A stretch of DNA of 5,752 nt. Source: Salinivirga sp964413185. GTDB taxonomy: Bacteria; Bacteroidota; Bacteroidia; Bacteroidales; Salinivirgaceae. Of the stretch, positions 1-5,569 are shown piece after piece. Made by a program: the position numbers and the translations under genes. How positions within the stretch are numbered: position 1 is the stretch's first letter; every line of letters starts with the position of its first letter. The notes beneath the pieces are model-generated. The model was not told the origin of the DNA. It searched no databases and worked only from the letters and a program-made list of their open reading frames with translations. The stretch covers positions 1 through 5,752 of the forward strand of contig CAYPSX010000239.1 in NCBI GenBank assembly GCA_964413185.1. The letters run 5' to 3'.

Positions 1-91
1 GATCCGCCCTTAAATCAAAACAATCATAGGTAAACACAAAGCCACTTTCTAATCGGTCTATCTTATTTTTTACTATGTTTGAAACTTTCAT
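1..91 (-). CDS. DUF6088-like regulator (AbiEi-type antitoxin family), N-terminal part only
   Basis: Thirty codons are readable before the window edge cuts the gene. The peptide starts MKVSNIVKNKIDRLESG and continues FVFTYDCFDLRAD. The pattern of a basic amphipathic helix (residues 3-15), then G-x-V-F-T-Y and an aromatic/Asp pair, is what I know from the start of the winged helix in DUF6088 proteins, relatives of the AbiEi antitoxin of type IV toxin-antitoxin systems. Such proteins bind DNA and repress their own promoter, and often precede a nucleotidyltransferase-like AbiEii toxin gene. The ATG at 91 is preferred because it follows a -7 element by a short leader, and the ATG six bases upstream hits a stop after about a dozen codons. 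A palindrome covers the upstream promoter half, fitting autoregulation. The family call rests on 30 residues only. Other winged-helix regulators remain possible, and any toxin partner is outside the window. Confidence 0.55.
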   Translation of the reverse strand, partial: MKVSNIVKNKIDRLESGFVFTYDCFDLRAD

Positions 92-107
92 TACCCATTA
101 ATTTCTA

Positions 108-115
108 CAAACATA
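108..115 (-). promoter_or_regulatory. -7 promoter element for the DUF6088-like gene
   Basis: On the minus strand this reads TATGTTTG, an exact fit to the Bacteroidetes -7 consensus TAnnTTTG. Transcription would begin a few bases downstream, near 101-104, giving a leader of about 10 bases before the ATG at 91. The -33 region expected about 20 bp upstream falls inside the palindrome at 120-153. No good TTTG -33 box is visible there. Confidence 0.55.
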
Positions 116-119
116 CAAA

Positions 120-153
120 AATGTCACGTTTATACTCGTAAAAACGTGACATT
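120..153. promoter_or_regulatory. 12-bp inverted repeat, probable operator
   Basis: The left arm AATGTCACGTTT (120-131) and right arm AAACGTGACATT (142-153) are perfect reverse complements around a 10-base centre. The dyad lies 4 bp upstream of the -7 element at 108-115 and covers the -33 region, the classic place for a repressor site. The simplest reading is autoregulation by the DUF6088-like protein, because AbiEi proteins are known to bind inverted repeats in their own promoters. An alternative is a weak terminator for leftward transcripts, since five T's follow the stem on the minus strand. The stem is only 12 bp with four G:C pairs per arm, so I favour the operator. Confidence 0.6.
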
Positions 154-176
154 ATTTTTATTTGAGTATATGGAAA

Positions 177-278
177 TTAACCTTTAAAACCTTTATCTCT
201 TCTCCATTTGTTCGCAAATTTAATCTGTTCGCGAATCGCGTACATGCAAGTATAACGAACAAAATTTAAAAATCCCAT
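177..278 (-). CDS. 33-residue basic small protein, function unknown
   Basis: An ATG at 278 opens 33 codons ending in TAA at 177-179. The peptide begins MGFLNFVRYTCMYAIREQ and ends in the basic tail NKWRRDKGFKG. I do not recognise it. The amino-acid pattern is protein-like: an amphipathic, aromatic-rich helix (residues 3-25), one Cys at 11, then a Lys/Arg-rich C-terminus. The start is preceded by an A-rich AAATAAA, usual for this phylum. No TAnnTTTG element is visible in front, so it may depend on read-through from mnmE, or it may be the surviving C-terminal end of a larger decayed gene. Two near-identical 11-mers (209-219 and 226-236, TGTTCGCRAAT) lie inside it. It could also be a chance frame. 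Confidence 0.35.
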   Translation of the reverse strand: MGFLNFVRYTCMYAIREQIKFANKWRRDKGFKG

Positions 279-450
279 TTTATTTGAAAAGAGGTTTTTT
301 TTTATCACTATCAGGATAGATAGTAGTGGAGTTGGTAAAGATGGATTGCTAAAGTTTATAAAGCATTGAATGGTAGCGACTTAAGCTGAAAAATGAAAGG
401 CGATTGCAAGTGAGATGGCCAGTTTTTTAATTGTTTTATATGATCATCAA
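279..450. other. Non-coding spacer behind mnmE, no gene seen
   Basis: All six frames are broken by frequent stops and no start leads to more than a few dozen codons. It holds a 6-bp hairpin ACTATC/GATAGT (307-312 and 319-324) next to a T-run (plus strand, 295-303), and an 8-bp palindrome ATGATCAT (440-447). None of these forms a convincing terminator for mnmE, because on the minus strand the hairpin is followed by A's, not T's. Some short stretches look protein-like in one frame, for example SGVGKDGLLKFIKH on the plus strand near 327-368, so a decayed gene is possible but unproven. Confidence 0.4.
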
Positions 451-468
451 TTACTTCCCGATACAAAA
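451..468 (-). other. mnmE 3'-end sequence resembling an island attachment site
   Basis: On the minus strand the last 18 bases of mnmE read TTTTGTATCGGGAAGTAA, encoding the end of Phe then CIGK and the stop. It is established that Salmonella genomic island 1 and related elements insert at this same 3' end of mnmE (trmE/thdF) in enterobacteria, using a very similar core fixed by the conserved C-terminus. The resemblance here is explained by protein conservation alone, so this is a potential site and not proof of insertion. No second copy is found in the window. Confidence 0.25.
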
Positions 469-1848
469 ATTCTGAAAGATATGCCCCAGCACGTCATCGG
501 GGGTGATGGTTTGGCCGGTGATGTCGGCGATGTGGTCTAAAACCTGGCGGATTTCGAAGGAGAGGAGATCGCCGGGCAATTGGTTTTCCAAACCTTCGGT
601 GATGCGCTCAATGCCTTCGTGTATGTGTTGCAGGGCTTCTACGTGGCGGATGTTGGTAACCAATAATTGGTCTTCGTCTTCGAGGCCGCGCGTGCCTTCT
701 TTCACAAGCAGTTGTATGAGGGTTTCTACGCCGCGGTTTTCTTTGGCCGAAATGCTGATTACCTGCTCATCGTCAAAATATTGTTCGTAGTTTTTGTCGG
801 CCTGTTCCAGCAGGTCGGTTTTGTTGGCCACTAAAATAACGGGAATATCTGTTCCTGCCTCTTTACGAATGCGATCCAGGGCAATTTTTATGGGCTGTTC
901 ATCAGCGCGGGCATCGAAAAGGTACAGCACCACGCGGGCACGGGAGACTTTTTGCAGGGCCAGTTCTATTCCTTTGGTTTCTATTTCGTTGGTCGATTCG
1001 CGAATGCCGGCTGTGTCGATAAAACGGAATTCGTAACCGTCTATTACCATGGTGTCTTCGATTACATCGCGTGTGGTACCTGCAATTTCGCTTACAATGG
1101 CGCGGTCTTCGTTGAGCAATCGGTTAAGCAGCGTCGATTTCCCCACGTTGGGTTCGCCCACAATGGCTATGGGAATGCCGTTTTTTATGGCGTTGCCCAG
1201 TTCAAACGATTTGGAAAGCGATAATACTTCCTGATCAACTTCCCTGAGCAGTTCAAATAATTGTTGACGGTCGGCAAACTCCACATCTTCTTCGCTAAAA
1301 TCGAGCTCCAGTTCGATGAGGGCTGTAAAATCCATCAGCCTCGTGCGCAATTGTTCGAGTTTGGATGAGAATTCACCTTTCATTTGGCGCATGGCAACTT
1401 TGTGCGCCATGCGGTTGCGTGAGCTGATGAGGTCTGCCACAGCTTCGGCTTGCGATAAGTCCATTTTTCCGTTCATGAACGCGCGTTGCGTAAATTCACC
1501 GGGACGGGCCACCCGGGCGCCCGCGCTTACCAGCATCTGTAGAATACGGTGTTGGATAAAAACGGAACCATGGCACGCAATTTCCACCATATCTTCGCCG
1601 CTATACGATTTGGGTGCTGCAAACCGCGTAACCATCACCTCGTCAATAATTTCGTCCTGGTTTTCGAAACGGGCAAATTGTTGGTAGTTGGCCTCCAGTT
1701 CGGATAGTTGTTTTTTGCCCATGCGAATATATTTTTCTGCCAAATCAACCGATTTCTCTCCGCTTAAACGGATAATGGCAATGGCACCTTCGCCTGCCGG
1801 TGTGGAGATGGCGCAAATTGTATCGTCAAATTCGGCTAAATGTCGCAT
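451..1848 (-). CDS. mnmE: tRNA uridine-5-carboxymethylaminomethyl(34) synthesis GTPase MnmE
   Basis: MnmE works with MnmG (GidA) in the cytoplasm to place an aminomethyl or carboxymethylaminomethyl group on the wobble U34 of certain tRNAs, using a methylene-tetrahydrofolate carbon and GTP hydrolysis. The 465 residues match the family length (about 450-460). Order: folate-binding N-terminal domain (about 1-120, starting DDTICAISTPAGEGA), helical domain, then an inserted Ras-like G domain (about 222-385) with G1 GEPNVGKS 231-238, G2 GTTRD 257-261, G3 DTAG 278-281, G4 NKTD 342-345 and SAK 367-369. Glu290 aligns with the catalytic Glu282 of the E. coli enzyme. The C-terminal CIGK motif with Cys462 is intact. 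The start at 1848 places the conserved N-terminus correctly. It lies 19 bp behind the antiporter gene with no obvious promoter between, so it is probably the last gene of the operon. G+C is visibly higher than in its neighbours, usual for a core gene. Confidence 0.98.
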   Translation of the reverse strand: MRHLAEFDDTICAISTPAGEGAIAIIRLSGEKSVDLAEKYIRMGKKQLSELEANYQQFARFENQDEIIDEVMVTRFAAPKSYSGEDMVEIACHGSVFIQHRILQMLVSAGARVARPGEFTQRAFMNGKMDLSQAEAVADLISSRNRMAHKVAMRQMKGEFSSKLEQLRTRLMDFTALIELELDFSEEDVEFADRQQLFELLREVDQEVLSLSKSFELGNAIKNGIPIAIVGEPNVGKSTLLNRLLNEDRAIVSEIAGTTRDVIEDTMVIDGYEFRFIDTAGIRESTNEIETKGIELALQKVSRARVVLYLFDARADEQPIKIALDRIRKEAGTDIPVILVANKTDLLEQADKNYEQYFDDEQVISISAKENRGVETLIQLLVKEGTRGLEDEDQLLVTNIRHVEALQHIHEGIERITEGLENQLPGDLLSFEIRQVLDHIADITGQTITPDDVLGHIFQNFCIGK

Positions 1849-1867
1849 GTTTTTTTATGTTTTATTA

Positions 1868-2905
1868 TCAACCTTTTTGAGAATAATATTTAAACAATTC
1901 CCAGCCAATGTATGCTAAATAGATGAAAATCAGGCTGTATCCGGCTTTTTTGCCGAGCCGCCAGCGATTTGCCATAAAAATGCCCAGCATCAGTACAATG
2001 CTGCCCAGCAGAATGATTGACGATGTAAATAATGTTTCATTGCCCACATGAATGGGTTTGTCGTAGAGAATCAGGAACACGATCCACGGTAAGCCAAGGC
2101 CTACGAGTACATCAAACACATTGGAACCTATGGCATTGCTGATGCCCATGTCGCCTTTCCCTTTTTTTGCCACCAATACAGATGAAATTAAATCGGGGAT
2201 TGATGTTCCGACAGCCAGCACGGTAAGTGCAATTATGGCTTCGGGAATATCCAGAAAATGAGCTACTTCAATGGCACTTTCAACGAGCACCCAGCTAAAA
2301 AATGCGATCCATGCAATACTGATAAAGAACTGCGCAATATAGTGTTTGAATGGAAACATAACCATGAAAATGTATCGGATTGGCCCGGGCTTTTTCAATG
2401 CGGGCTCGTCAATCTCCACATTCTCTTCAGCCGGTTGGTATTTTACCCATCGTTTCCATTTCATGACAACAAATACGTAGAATACATAAAGAATCAGAAG
2501 GGCCATGGCTTCCCACCAGAGAATATTGCCATCCCAAAATGTAACAATTAACATAATAACACTGATCAGGTAAAAACCAAGGTCGCGAATTACGGGCTTC
2601 CAGGCAATTACAGCAGTTTGTACAAGAGCTACAGCCCCGCTTATGGCCAGTAAATTGAACAAGGCGGAGCCCAAAATGGTACCAACGCCTATCGCTTCGT
2701 GTCCGCCCGGCATAAATACGGCAAAAAGCGCAATAAACAGTTCCGGAGCCGAAGAGCCTACAGCCATGAGAGTAGCGCCTGCTACATCGGAGGGCATTTT
2801 TAGCTTGTTCGATAATTCATCGAGCGATGGAATAAAATACCGGTCGCAAATAATTCCCAGTGCATAAAAAGATGCAAGTAAAATAAGGAAATGTAACGCT
2901 ATCAT
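1868..2905 (-). CDS. Calcium/sodium antiporter, NCKX-like (CaCA superfamily)
   Basis: An inner-membrane cation/Ca2+ exchanger of 345 residues with about ten hydrophobic segments and the two inverted alpha repeats of the family. Alpha-1 is GATLMAVGSSAPE (43-55) followed by GTILGSALFN (75-84). Alpha-2 is LAVGTSIPDLISS (230-242) followed by GSNVFDVLVGL (260-270). Glu55 and Asp238 correspond to the ion-binding acidic pair of animal NCKX exchangers (E188 and D548 in NCKX2), and the segment DRYFIPSLDELS (21-32) ahead of alpha-1 also matches NCKX. Many bacterial YrbG-type homologues carry GTSLPE in both repeats, so the SIPD form here is notable. A short hydrophilic loop (about 148-177) joins the halves, as in prokaryotic members. 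The role is probably Ca2+ extrusion driven by Na+, perhaps coupled to K+ (inferred). Its ATG overlaps the TGA of the DUF6155 gene by 4 bases. Confidence 0.92.
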   Translation of the reverse strand: MIALHFLILLASFYALGIICDRYFIPSLDELSNKLKMPSDVAGATLMAVGSSAPELFIALFAVFMPGGHEAIGVGTILGSALFNLLAISGAVALVQTAVIAWKPVIRDLGFYLISVIMLIVTFWDGNILWWEAMALLILYVFYVFVVMKWKRWVKYQPAEENVEIDEPALKKPGPIRYIFMVMFPFKHYIAQFFISIAWIAFFSWVLVESAIEVAHFLDIPEAIIALTVLAVGTSIPDLISSVLVAKKGKGDMGISNAIGSNVFDVLVGLGLPWIVFLILYDKPIHVGNETLFTSSIILLGSIVLMLGIFMANRWRLGKKAGYSLIFIYLAYIGWELFKYYSQKG

Positions 2906-3429
2906 TGTTGTTTTTTTAGATAAGTGTTTACATAAAGCATCTCAAATTCTGCACAGTTGCCCCAATTAGCTTCTGTTACAGTCTTGACAATTTCTGACGA
3001 CCGTTTCTTGAAATCAGAAAGTATGCCATTTTCTTTCATATAAGCTATGGTTTTTTCAAACTGTTGATAAAAACTACGGAAAAAGTTCATATCGTGCTTT
3101 TTATATTGTGCAGTATAAAGTGCGGCTATCTCTATGGCATAAAGTCGTACATCGGCAATAACGTCAGGTGTGAGGCCAAGGAACTGTAACTCGCGAACAG
3201 CTTTTTGGCCAATGCTCCTGCGGGCCTTTATGCGTTTTCCCCGCGTTGGGAAATATTCTTTGCTGATGCGCACTTTCCATTCATCAACAATTTTTTCGTG
3301 GTCAGGGTTTAGCAGAAAATCATAATATTTTTTTACCTCTTTTGATGTCAGATAAAGCTCTATTGTTTGCTCTATAAGATCTTCTTTATTAAGGTTTTGT
3401 AAGTATGCTTTAAGCTTTTGTTTTCCCAT
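2902..3429 (-). CDS. DUF6155 family protein, function unknown
   Basis: A 175-residue soluble, Lys/Glu-rich, mostly helical protein with no signal peptide or membrane segment. I recognise it as DUF6155 from its order of conserved pieces: an N-terminal KQKLKAYLQNLNKEDLIEQ (3-21), EVKKYYDFLLNP (31-42), the basic SKEYFPTRGKRIKARRSIGQK (56-76), then DVIADVRLYAIEIA (89-102) and ENGILSDFK (133-141). No enzymatic motif is evident and no function is known to me. The frame stays open further upstream to an ATG at 3507, but the start at 3429 is chosen because the family begins there and CTGGAGA directly precedes it. The longer version would overlap the kinase gene by 98 bp with unrelated sequence. The chosen start overlaps the kinase 3' end by 20 bp, and the stop shares ATGA with the antiporter start, so translation of the three genes is probably coupled. 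Confidence 0.85.
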   Translation of the reverse strand: MGKQKLKAYLQNLNKEDLIEQTIELYLTSKEVKKYYDFLLNPDHEKIVDEWKVRISKEYFPTRGKRIKARRSIGQKAVRELQFLGLTPDVIADVRLYAIEIAALYTAQYKKHDMNFFRSFYQQFEKTIAYMKENGILSDFKKRSSEIVKTVTEANWGNCAEFEMLYVNTYLKKQQ

Positions 3430-4315
3430 TCTCCAGGTCTTTTGTAAAGTTTTTTGAAACGTAGTTTTCCTCGTGCGTGCAAACATGCGAGCCAAAAGCA
3501 ATGCCACGTTTTACTGCTTTAAAAAAGGCATCTTCATTTTTAAGAACATCGGAACCTGCAGACGCAAAACCGGCTGTGAAAGAATCTCCGGCACCAACTG
3601 AGTTTTTCACATCAACTTTCGGAACCTCGAAAGTTTTTATTTGTCCGTTGAAAAAAGCCAGTGTTTCTTTATCGCCGCGCGTAATGATGAATGCTTGTGG
3701 CTTAAATTGTACCAAATATTCTTTATAGTTTTCTACATCATCGGAACCGATAATTTGACGTAAATCTTCATCGGAAAGTTTAATTAAATTTGCCTTTTGC
3801 ATGTAGAACTCAACCCGTTGTTTCAATTCAGGTAATTTATGTACGTTTTTATTCCTGATGTTCGGATCGTAGATAATTTCAACATTATTATTTCGGGCTT
3901 GCTCTATAACTTTTTTCACTTTAGGAAAGTTTACATTGTTCAGCGCATAAAACGATCCGGTAATGAGTCGCGAAATTTCATCAAAATTGATGTCGAAATG
4001 GTTTCCTGCCAGTTTTTCATCGCGGTAGAAACTGTATGTCGGCACTTTTTTATCGTTGAGGAAAGCCAGAGCAATATTGCTTTTTGCAATTTTTACCGGG
4101 GCAAAGTAACGGGTATCAACTCCGTTTGAAGTCAGAAAATCCACAGAGCCCAAACCTATTTTGTCTTCAGCATAAAACCCGGCAAAACCTACATTGCCAC
4201 TGCTTCTGCTTAACGATACGGCCACGTTGAACATGCTGCCGCCAAAACCGGATGATTTGGGTTGCGATTGTTCAAAAATAATATCATAAACAGATTCTCC
4301 AAGGGTTAAAATCAT
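3410..4315 (-). CDS. PfkB-family carbohydrate kinase (fructokinase-like)
   Basis: A cytoplasmic ribokinase-fold sugar kinase of 301 residues, normal for the family, that transfers the ATP gamma-phosphate to a sugar. Visible landmarks: substrate-site start LTLGESVYDI (3-12), first PfkB signature GGSMFNVAVSLSR (25-37), YDPNIR (149-154) typical of fructokinase-like members, LIKLSDEDL (177-185), ITRGDKETLAFFNG (211-224), and the second signature NSVGAGDSFTAGF (238-250) with catalytic base Asp244 and the GAGD anion hole. Most members have Asp-Thr where this has Asn238-Ser239, but both fit the signature pattern. Fructose is the best guess for substrate. Adenosine, 2-keto-3-deoxygluconate and other sugars cannot be excluded. 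It is the first gene of the leftward operon, with a -7 element 18 bases upstream of the ATG. No sugar transporter or glycosidase lies nearby to indicate the pathway. Confidence 0.93.
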   Translation of the reverse strand: MILTLGESVYDIIFEQSQPKSSGFGGSMFNVAVSLSRSSGNVGFAGFYAEDKIGLGSVDFLTSNGVDTRYFAPVKIAKSNIALAFLNDKKVPTYSFYRDEKLAGNHFDINFDEISRLITGSFYALNNVNFPKVKKVIEQARNNNVEIIYDPNIRNKNVHKLPELKQRVEFYMQKANLIKLSDEDLRQIIGSDDVENYKEYLVQFKPQAFIITRGDKETLAFFNGQIKTFEVPKVDVKNSVGAGDSFTAGFASAGSDVLKNEDAFFKAVKRGIAFGSHVCTHEENYVSKNFTKDLENGKTKA

Positions 4316-4332
4316 GCGTATATAATTTTACC

Positions 4333-4340
4333 CAAAGGTA
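4333..4340 (-). promoter_or_regulatory. -7 promoter element for the kinase-led operon
   Basis: The minus strand reads TACCTTTG, an exact match to TAnnTTTG, ending 18 bases before the kinase ATG. Transcription would start near 4326, giving a leader of about ten bases. No strong -33 TTTG lies at the expected distance (about 4360-4365 reads AATG on the minus strand). It is the only promoter-like element I see in front of the four leftward genes. Confidence 0.55.
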
Positions 4341-4378
4341 AAAAATCTATTTATCGTGCCTCATTGTGCACCCAATAA

Positions 4379-4410
4379 AAAAGTAGGAGCGGGGTATTCC
4401 AAAAGTAGGA
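4379..4410 (+). repeat. 10-bp direct repeat in the divergent promoter region
   Basis: AAAAGTAGGA occurs exactly at 4379-4388 and again at 4401-4410, 22 bp start to start, about two helical turns, so both copies face the same side of the DNA. The second copy ends 9 bp before the -7 element at 4420-4427 and covers the -33 region, where that promoter lacks a good box. A 5-bp inverted repeat ATTCC/GGAAT (4396-4400, 4408-4412) overlaps it. This layout suits an activator binding as a dimer, but it is inference from spacing only. Confidence 0.35.
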
Positions 4411-4419
4411 ATGATTTAA

Positions 4420-4427
4420 TATCTTTG
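4420..4427 (+). promoter_or_regulatory. -7 promoter element for the lipoprotein gene
   Basis: TATCTTTG is an exact TAnnTTTG match. The start of transcription would be around 4432-4435, only about ten bases ahead of the GTG start at 4444. The -33 region is poor in TTG and instead holds the direct repeat at 4379-4410. Confidence 0.55.
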
Positions 4428-4443
4428 GCATAAATTTTAAGCA

Positions 4444-4920
4444 GTGAAAAATTTATACTTCATATTATTTATATTTTTATTTGCCGGTTGCAGTGAGGAA
4501 AAAGATTGCCTTGATTACGGTGGTAACTCAGGTTTGATTATCGAGGAGGTTCAAATGGGTGAGTGTTACAGTTATTTAGTTGATGGAAATTACCTAATTA
4601 AAGATACCGTGGCATACAAAAAACTACCGGAATTTACAGATGATTCGATTCAGTCTGAGCTTGGATGTCCGGCGAATCCTTCGAGGCCAGAGCTTGATTT
4701 TAATGAGATAATGTTGCTTGGTACACGAACAGAAGCTGTTGGTTGTATCGTGAGTTATGAGCGCAACGTGACTTACGATAGTGTAAATAAAATTTTATCC
4801 TATACCATTGATGTTCACAGTTGTGGGGGCTGCGAGCTGTTACGTTATAACATGAATTGGGTTACTGTACCAAACAAACCTGAAGTCGATAGTTTGAATG
4901 TATCTATAAAATACCATTAA
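4444..4920 (+). CDS. Small cysteine-rich lipoprotein, probably surface-exposed
   Basis: A 158-residue protein opened by GTG. No alternative start would keep the signal peptide. Residues 1-15 form a lipoprotein signal (Lys2, hydrophobic 4-13, lipobox LFAGC) with the lipidated Cys at 16. SEEKD follows directly, resembling the acidic lipoprotein export signal that sends Bacteroidetes lipoproteins to the outer face of the outer membrane. The mature part holds six further cysteines (22, 41, 75, 101, 127, 130), an even number compatible with three disulfides, and a CGGC motif at 127-130. The last third alternates short polar and hydrophobic stretches as in a beta-sandwich (for example ILSYTIDVHS 117-126, MNWVTVP 137-143). 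I do not recognise a named family. CxxC could suggest redox or metal binding, but no thioredoxin-like context is present. It is transcribed alone or read through into the siaB gene. Confidence 0.8.
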   Translation: MKNLYFILFIFLFAGCSEEKDCLDYGGNSGLIIEEVQMGECYSYLVDGNYLIKDTVAYKKLPEFTDDSIQSELGCPANPSRPELDFNEIMLLGTRTEAVGCIVSYERNVTYDSVNKILSYTIDVHSCGGCELLRYNMNWVTVPNKPEVDSLNVSIKYH

Positions 4921-4969
4921 ATAGTATTTCATTAACAGTTAAAAAATCTTTTTCGTAAACAAATTTTTC

Positions 4970-4977
4970 TATATTTG
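4970..4977 (+). promoter_or_regulatory. -7 promoter element for the siaB-siaC unit
   Basis: TATATTTG matches TAnnTTTG exactly and lies 27 bases before the ATG at 5005. A 7-bp inverted repeat AACAAAT/ATTTGTT (4958-4964, 4973-4979) overlaps it and could be a regulator site or chance in AT-rich DNA. The only -33 candidate is the weak TTTTTC run near 4949-4954. No terminator hairpin is evident between the lipoprotein stop and this element. Confidence 0.5.
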
Positions 4978-5004
4978 TTATTATCTAAAAGTAATACTCT
5001 GTAA

Positions 5005-5556
5005 ATGACTTTTGATTTAGACACATGGCTTGATGAAAAAACAAAAGAAAAGGTTATCTTTACTTTTAAAGGTGAGCTTTCAGAAGCTATGCTTACAGAG
5101 TTGCTTTTGATTGTGGAACAACGGCTCGACAATATTAATGCCCACAGGAAAATTAAGAAAAAAGTGTACAATGTGGCAATAGAGTCGTTACAAAATCTTT
5201 ATCATCATTCAGATTCAGTTTTTCTGAACGGTTCACAAAAGAAAAATACACGGTATTCAATGATGTTGATTACACAAAACGAAAAAGGCTTTAGAATTAC
5301 AACAGGAAATTTCGTTACAGAAGAAAAAGCAGTTTTTTTAAAAAAACATATCAATAAAATCAACAGTTTAACACGCGATGAATTAAAGGTTTTATATAAA
5401 GAAATACTTAATAACCAGAGTTTTAGTAACAAGGGTGGTGGTGGCTTGGGACTGGTTGATATAGCACGTAAAGCAGAAAGTAAGATTAAATATAATTTTT
5501 ATTCTCATAGAAATTCTTTATCTTTTTTTGATTTTAGTATAGATATTAAACAATAA
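5005..5556 (+). CDS. siaB: SiaB-family protein kinase (DUF6272)
   Basis: A 183-residue cytoplasmic protein of the SiaB type, a GHKL-ATPase-fold kinase that in Pseudomonas phosphorylates a threonine of SiaC. ATP-site features are visible: the N-box helix YNVAIESLQNLYHHS (55-69) with Glu60, Asn64 and His67/68, and the glycine lid KGGGGLGLVDIARKA (143-157). The N-terminal strand-helix unit (KVIFTFKGELSEAM, 16-29) and the stretch FRITTGN (96-102) fit the family. There is no sensor, membrane or receiver domain, so input must come from a partner. The start at 5005 is the only ATG consistent with family length; an in-frame stop lies upstream. The siaC gene begins 13 bases after its stop, so they are surely one unit. 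In the known system SiaA (a PP2C-type phosphatase) reverses the reaction and SiaC controls the cyclase SiaD. Which output operates here is unknown. The symbol is a family-level assignment. Confidence 0.85.
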   Translation: MTFDLDTWLDEKTKEKVIFTFKGELSEAMLTELLLIVEQRLDNINAHRKIKKKVYNVAIESLQNLYHHSDSVFLNGSQKKNTRYSMMLITQNEKGFRITTGNFVTEEKAVFLKKHINKINSLTRDELKVLYKEILNNQSFSNKGGGGLGLVDIARKAESKIKYNFYSHRNSLSFFDFSIDIKQ

Positions 5557-5569
5557 ACCAATAGAGAAT

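Noticed and set aside
113..122. ATACAAAAAT matching 461-470 at the mnmE end, as an att direct repeat
   Set aside because: The shared 10 bases are A-rich and exclude the GGGAAGTAA part of the site, so chance is the better explanation.
307..324. Hairpin ACTATC/GATAGT as the mnmE terminator
   Set aside because: On the mnmE strand it is followed by A's instead of T's and has only six weak pairs; on the other strand no gene precedes it.
503..1687. Several open frames on the plus strand opposite mnmE
   Set aside because: They lie antisense to a strongly conserved gene, have low-complexity Ser/Arg-rich products with no family resemblance, and lack promoter elements.
3430..3507. Longer N-terminus for the DUF6155 protein
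   Set aside because: The additional 26 residues would be encoded inside the kinase gene and do not belong to the family; the internal ATG has a GGAGA just in front of it.
4932..5171. Open frame on the minus strand across the siaB start
   Set aside because: It runs antisense to the siaB N-terminus and its promoter, and the product has no recognisable features beyond a chance hydrophobic start.
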